DNA of 39,211 nucleotides, taken from the NCBI GenBank assembly GCA_018398765.1, contig JAHBMJ010004979.1:36311-75521 (forward strand). Direction: 5' to 3'. The DNA comes from Chromera velia (lineage: Eukaryota; Sar; Chromeraceae). This document shows, one piece after another, positions 34,701-39,211 of this stretch. The notes below the pieces were generated by a model. That model did no database searches, was not told the origin of the DNA, and saw only the letters and a list, made by a program, of their open reading frames with translations. Each line of letters starts with the position of its first letter. The first letter of the stretch is position 1. The position numbers and the translations under genes are program-made.

Positions 34701-37399
34701 GAGCATGCGAGCTCTCCTGATGACCTGGTGCATCCTTTTTTCATCCAACACCTCCCACCTCCAAGTCAGGGGAGGCGACTCCTTGTCCCTATTCGGTATC
34801 TGCCCTGCGGAATCGGAACTGCCCGTGCTGTGCCCGGACTCACCCGTCACCGGGCGGTCCTCTCCCCCCGGGCCCTTTTCCGCTTCTCCCCCCTCTTTTG
34901 CCTCCTTCCCATCCTCCCCTCCCTCGTCTGTAGACCCTCTCCCCGCACCCTCAGTCGACCCCCTGCTTGCTGCAGCTGCTGCTGCGGTCCCTCCATGGTC
35001 GTCTGGCGACCCGTCTCTCGGCTTTGCGGTTCTTCTGAATCCCGAGACCGGCGTGAAGTTTTGCAGAAGGTCCGAGGACGTCACCATCCTGCAGGAAGCA
35101 TGCACCGACTCAGAATGAAAAAGAAGAAAAAACTGATGTGAGGAACTGGGCAGCACAAAAGGAAGGAAAGTCAGTGAGAGCAACTGGTCATACGTGTATT
35201 TGAAAGCTTCGTCTACCGATCAGTCTATGCAGAGGATCAGCAGATTCAAAATTATTGAACAGAGGAAAGAAGGGAAGGTGAAAAATCGGTCCGAAGAGCT
35301 GACCAGTGACGCAAGCAAGCAGGGGCCCAGAAAACCAGCCCCTCTTCCGGAAGGCCCGCGAGGGCCCCGAATAAACTTTGTGCGCTTCCCTCGTGGACGT
35401 AGAGCCTTGCTGCGATTTCATCTTGAGAAAACTCAGACACCTCAGAGGGCTCAACGAAAACAGACTCTGCGTGTCTCTCGAGCAGTCCGGTCGTTAAGAC
35501 CGGAGGCGTTCTTTCTCTCTTCTCTTTCCCTGCCTTCGTCTGCTGTGACGGCTTGAGAATCTTCAACAATCCTATCACAGTCATTAACCTCACGTGCTTT
35601 CTCTCTAAGAGCCATACCAAATCTTTCGGATCACACAACCGCCTTGTGAGGAACGGAAGCGCATCTCGGCGTGCCTCTCGAGTGGAGGCCCTAACGGCAG
35701 GTGTGTGCACTCCCCCCCATGTGCCTGTGGGTGATCCTGTCATTTGTGTGGGAGACCCCCCTGGACTTATGGGCCGATGGTCTCCTGTGATGGAGTTTCG
35801 CATAGACCCCGGCAGGCTCCCCTGCTGCTGCTGGGGATCTACTGTCGGGGTATCAAGAGGCAACTTCAACGAGCTCTCTGCGCCCTCCAAAGTGGAAGAA
35901 GCACCTGCGACTGCAGCAGTCACAGCAGAGGTAGGGCGGGAGGAGACGGCAGATGAGTCCCCTGGTGTGTGGCCATTTGAGTCTTGGGACCTCTGTGAGT
36001 TCTGTCTTCTGAGGAAACCCGGAGCTGTCCTGCCAAATCCTGTGTCCCTCAGCCTGTCCTCCAATATTTTTACTTCTCCTGTAGCAGGGGTGGCAACTTG
36101 TGATGCCTTCCTTTGCGAATTTCTTGACAAGACGGGGTAAACAAAGTCGACTGAGGGAGGCTCGGGGCGCGGGGAGGGTACCTTGGGCTGTCCTCTGACC
36201 ATCAGGAGGTCGAGAGGATTGCCGGGGGTTGTGCTGTCCCTTCCCCCATCTCCTTCTTCTTTGCCGTCTAGGTTCTCCTCCAGTCCCTCATCCATCAGAT
36301 CTTCTTCTTCCTCCTCTACAATGACACCGGAAAGGTCAGCGTCTCCTTTCGCGTCCTCTCCCTCCTCCAGTCCTGCAGGCGATTTGGGAGTAGGTTGGCT
36401 TGACCATCTGCTGGCAGGCGACTCGCCGAACCCTTCCTTGATCTTCTCATCCCCTAGCCAGAACTTCAAATCAGAGGCCTTCATGAGGGCCCATGCGGAT
36501 TTTCCTCTTTGCCGGACCACTCGCTTGACTCTCGACTGAAGGGTCTCTCTCCTGTAGAAACGCGGGAGTGCTTCTGTGAGCTTTGTATGTTTGGTCTGCC
36601 CGTTCTCTCCCGGAGGGGCCAACTCCGGCCAGAGGTAGAATGCCTCCGCATCCGTCGCTGCCGGGGTCGCCTGTTGGGGGTGCGACTTGTCGTCTGCATG
36701 GGTGTGCCAGTGGGGAGCTAGACAGGGGCGAAAAAGGTGGTGGTGTTTGGTGTCGGTTCGCATGCATGAGTTGAGAGGCGCAGGGACGGAGGGAAGGGCT
36801 GTGTTCATTCCTGCAGTTTGGGGGTCGAAGGAGTCCGCCCTGATGAATTTCCAGTCAACGGTTGTGTTGAGGAGCGGGGTGGGGAGGGGAAGCTTTCGGG
36901 ACCCTCGGGGAGGCAGGAACGATTTGGGGATGGTGTAACTGAAGAGCTCAGAAGGGTCGGTGGTCGCTCCAGCAGCAGCTGCAGCGATGGTGGCGGGATT
37001 GAATTCCGTTCTCCTTCCTGCTATTGTGGTATGCTTCTTGGAGAGTGAAAATGAATTTGGCTCTTCTCTGCCTTTCTCTCTGTCACGGTGAGTGACTGCG
37101 AGGGCATCCATGCAGCGTCGAAGGTCATGAAGATCTGACCAGACCTCATTGCGGTAGAGGGAACAAACCGTGGGACGTTTATCAATCTCAGTGAAGACGA
37201 TGTTCTCTTTCAACCATTTCCCGGGCTCTGGAGGACGGTCACTTAAGAGACCGGCAGCGAATCTGTTGCACCGAAGCTTCTCTTTGTCGGGTTTGGCCAC
37301 GCGCTTCTTGATGGGCTCAAAGTCACTTGTCAGTGGCCCACTGGAAATGGGGAGCGCGGCCACGATCACTCTATCAGCTTTCTTTTGTCTGGGCTCCAT
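28710..37399 (-). CDS. ~2080-residue multidomain protein with C-terminal leucine-rich repeats (9 exons)
   Basis: Exons: 37399-35304, 35088-34299, 33915-32824, 32516-32268, 31844-31645, 31274-31028, 30807-30394, 30075-29575 and 29363-28710 (TGA). All phases match and the total is 2080 codons plus stop. Residues 1-700 are mostly polar and low-complexity, with a Glu/Asp-rich stretch; they end in a motif with VFWAPA near 690. Exon 2 repeats a related pattern (HCGEADLF, then VFWPPA). Exon 3 has a conserved-looking module with HPDPSG near 1082 and FWDFISLHQ near 1116. From about residue 1327, irregular RNI-like leucine-rich repeats run to the C-terminus (e.g. HISLEGCARISD, LTELGLERCEFL, LQRLTIAGCARV). 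No signal peptide or TM helix is seen, so a cytosolic or nuclear interaction scaffold is likely (inference). An in-frame stop at 30328 means exon 7 could be terminal, leaving 28710-30075 as a separate gene. The last acceptor (GGTGAG) is weak. An alternative ATG lies 6 codons upstream at 37417. Confidence 0.75.
32776..32823. repeat. (GTCA)n tract at a splice donor
   Basis: Directly after exon 3 of the LRR gene (minus strand) the intron begins GTCAGT and continues as GTCA/CTCA tetramers for about 45 bp. It is the longest of several GTCA-repeat donors in this window. Confidence 0.85.
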
Positions 37400-38340
37400 T
37401 TTTGACGCAGTTTGCATGTATGTTCGCACTCGAGAAGAAGATGCCCAAGGCGAAACGGGTCGATCCCACCGTCTACTCAGGGCATGTGCCAGTGAGCGAC
37501 GCAGTCACGGGTACTAACTGCTTTCGAGTCCTCTTCGTGGCGTCTCTCTGTCTAGTGCAGTGCGTATTCATATTACGGCTCAAGTTGTGCTGACATGCGC
37601 TGTTCACTGTATACTTTTTTCACGCATTCCGACTGCTGTACCGAATTGTCGACAGTTCCTGCTGTCACAGTGCTGTGCCACACTGAGGCTTCAATGCAGT
37701 CTGTATACAAGTGCACTCAAATACGTCCGTACACCCATAAAAGTATACGCGTATATAGGTACGTATTGACAAAAACTTGCATGCATGCATGTATTGCATA
37801 TATAGCTAGCTGGCTCTCGGGAAAATTGATTTTTTGGGGGGAAATGCATACAGAATGCATACAGGCTGTGTATCGGTGTTGCTGCATGTCAGTGCATGAT
37901 GCTGCATGCGCTGTTGCATCGAAGCAACTCACTCGAAAAGCAACGCGGCAAAAATATATATGCTTTAATTCTGCATGGCCCCGGAAAGCGAAGCGGGGGG
38001 CGCTTACCAAACAATCCCCGGCCTGAGCCCACGTGCAATACATGCATGCAGCGTTCGTCAAAAAAAAGGCCCCGGAAAGCTCTGCTCCCAATTAGCTCAG
38101 AAAAGCGTACGTCAGAATAGGCCACGTGCGGCGGCGCTTGAAACCGATCGCAATCCCCCCCCCCTCCCCGGCCCCTGCTTCTCTCTCTCGCAAAAGATGC
38201 GAAGAAGAAAAAGAAAGAAGAAGAGAAAGTCCCCCACCTTCCTCTTCCGAGAGAAGAAGAGAAGAAGCTTCTAGAGAAGGTGCAAAGAAGAGAAGGAAAG
38301 AAGAAGAGAAATAGAGAATCGTCGGTCCGTCTCCTTCTTA
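37400..38340. promoter_or_regulatory. upstream region of the LRR gene
   Basis: No convincing gene is seen. TGCATGCA sites occur at about 37780-37793 and 38041-38050, with further TGCAT/GCATG steps between. A poly-C run at 38154-38166 and a purine-rich GAAGAA stretch at 38200-38320 follow. Promoter function for the minus-strand gene starting at 37399 is inferred from position only. Confidence 0.4.
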
Positions 38341-38344
38341 CCAG

Positions 38345-38745
38345 CCTGCTTTTTTGCTTTCAGCACGTTCGTCTGCTATCTGTTTCCCCGTCTCCTTCTT
38401 GCCTGCTTGCTGCTTTCCTTTCGACACGCTCGTCTGCATTTCGTCTGTCCGTCTCCTGATTGCCTGCTTGCCTTTTTCCTTCCAGGACGTCCGCCTACGT
38501 TCTGTCTGCCCGTCTCCTTGCTGCATGTTCGTTCTTTTCTTTTCAGCACGCTTGCCTCAGTTCCGTCAGCCTGCATTGTGCCTGCCCGTCTCCTTTCCTC
38601 CAGGACGCTGGGCCGCATTTTGTCTGACCGCCTCGTCCTTGCGCGCGTGCATCTTTCCTTCCAGCATGTCATCCTGCATTGTGTATTTCCGTCTCTTTTT
38701 CGCCGGCTTACTCTATATTTCCAGCGCGCCCAGCTCAATTTTGTC
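38345..38745. repeat. imperfect ~60-bp tandem repeats
   Basis: Six to seven diverged copies of about 57-63 bp share the order GTCTG...CCGTCTCCTT...GCCTGCTTG, then TTTCCTTCCAG and ACG. Read on the minus strand they stay open as ~20-residue basic repeats rich in K/R/C/E, but no start or splice context supports coding. On the + strand each unit resembles a polypyrimidine tract plus CAG acceptor. Confidence 0.7.
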
Positions 38746-38812
38746 CGCAAAGAGAGAGAAAGGGAAAGAAGAGAAAGACAGAACAGAGGGAGAGAAGAGA
38801 AACAGAAGAGAC

Positions 38813-38819
38813 AGACACA

Positions 38820-38867
<48 letters not shown>

Positions 38868-38905
38868 GGGGGGGAGAGAGAGACAGACAGACAGACTATA
38901 TCGTC
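38813..38905. repeat. (AC)n-(AG)n-(CAGA)n microsatellite
   Basis: An AC run at 38815-38838 is followed by AG runs and a CAGA run ending at about 38898. It adjoins the reverse complement of the AAGAAA...ATATAGTCTG tag seen in introns of the + strand gene. Confidence 0.9.
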
Positions 38906-38959
38906 TTTTCTTCACTTCACCTTTTCCGAATCGCTTCCTTTCTTTCGGATAGAGAGAGA

Positions 38960-39211
38960 GACAGATACACAGACAAACAGGCAGACAGACAGATAGACAG
39001 ACACAGACAGACAGACACAGACAGACAGACACAGACAGACAGACACAGACAGAGACACAGACAGACACAGACAGACACAGACAGATACAGACAGACACAG
39101 ACAGACACAGACAGACACAGACAGACACAGACAGACACAGACAGACACAGACAGACACAGACAGACACAGACAGACACAGACAGACACAGACAGACACAG
39201 ACAGACACAGA
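38960..39211. repeat. (ACAGAC/CAGA)n microsatellite reaching the window edge
   Basis: A long run of ACAGAC and CAGACA units, very regular from about 39060, continues to the last base, so its full length is unknown. The open frames across it, full of repeated [10 protein letters not shown], are repeat artefacts. Confidence 0.95.

Noticed and set aside
1..39211. CRISPR arrays, operons or bacterial-type systems
   Set aside because: Spliced eukaryotic genes throughout. The regular repeats have no unique spacers.
1..39211. tRNA or rRNA genes
   Set aside because: None recognised by eye; a covariance-model scan (tRNAscan-SE, Infernal) would be decisive.

Overview
This is a nuclear window of a eukaryote with intron-rich genes on both strands. 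I infer an alveolate of the apicomplexan/chromerid lineage, most likely a chromerid alga such as Chromera. The main reason is a gene at 25.4-27.1 kb that reads as ARO (armadillo-repeats-only), the acylated rhoptry-surface protein of apicomplexans. Supporting signs are a Patched-type transporter, TGCATGCA motifs in promoter-like gaps, GC-rich coding sequence, long G/C homopolymers and very dense microsatellites in introns. The species assignment is inference.

Layout, left to right. (1) Minus strand, <43-7038: a Patched-like, sterol-sensing-domain membrane protein whose 3' end lies beyond the left edge. Seven exons chain with matching phases. Its second intron holds a ~2.7 kb minisatellite with 21-bp units. 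(2) Plus strand, ~7.76-19.75 kb: a very large low-complexity, proline/serine/glycine-rich protein with a coiled-coil N-terminus, at least 15 exons and no recognised family. (3) 19.75-23.3 kb: no gene; a foldback element, a TIR-flanked element and AT-rich sequence with GGATTA tracts. (4) Minus strand, 23326-24648: a two-exon gene for a tandem NUMOD/HNH endonuclease-like protein with a presequence-like N-terminus. (5) Plus strand, 25419-27082: ARO homologue, two exons. (6) 27.1-28.7 kb: spacer with a sharply AT-rich island. (7) Minus strand, 28710-37399: a ~2080-residue protein, nine exons, with a disordered N-terminal half, a conserved-looking central module and C-terminal leucine-rich repeats. 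(8) 37.4-39.2 kb: upstream region, ~60-bp tandem repeats and microsatellites.

Neighbouring genes alternate in orientation. The divergent gaps (7.04-7.76 kb and 24.65-25.42 kb) and the region upstream of the last gene carry TGCATGCA clusters. The convergent gaps (19.75-23.3 kb and 27.1-28.7 kb) carry mobile-element remnants or AT-rich DNA. No functional link between neighbours is evident. Exon models were built by eye from open frames, splice signals and phase continuity. Internal boundaries are good candidates, not proven; the totals of all complete models are divisible by three.
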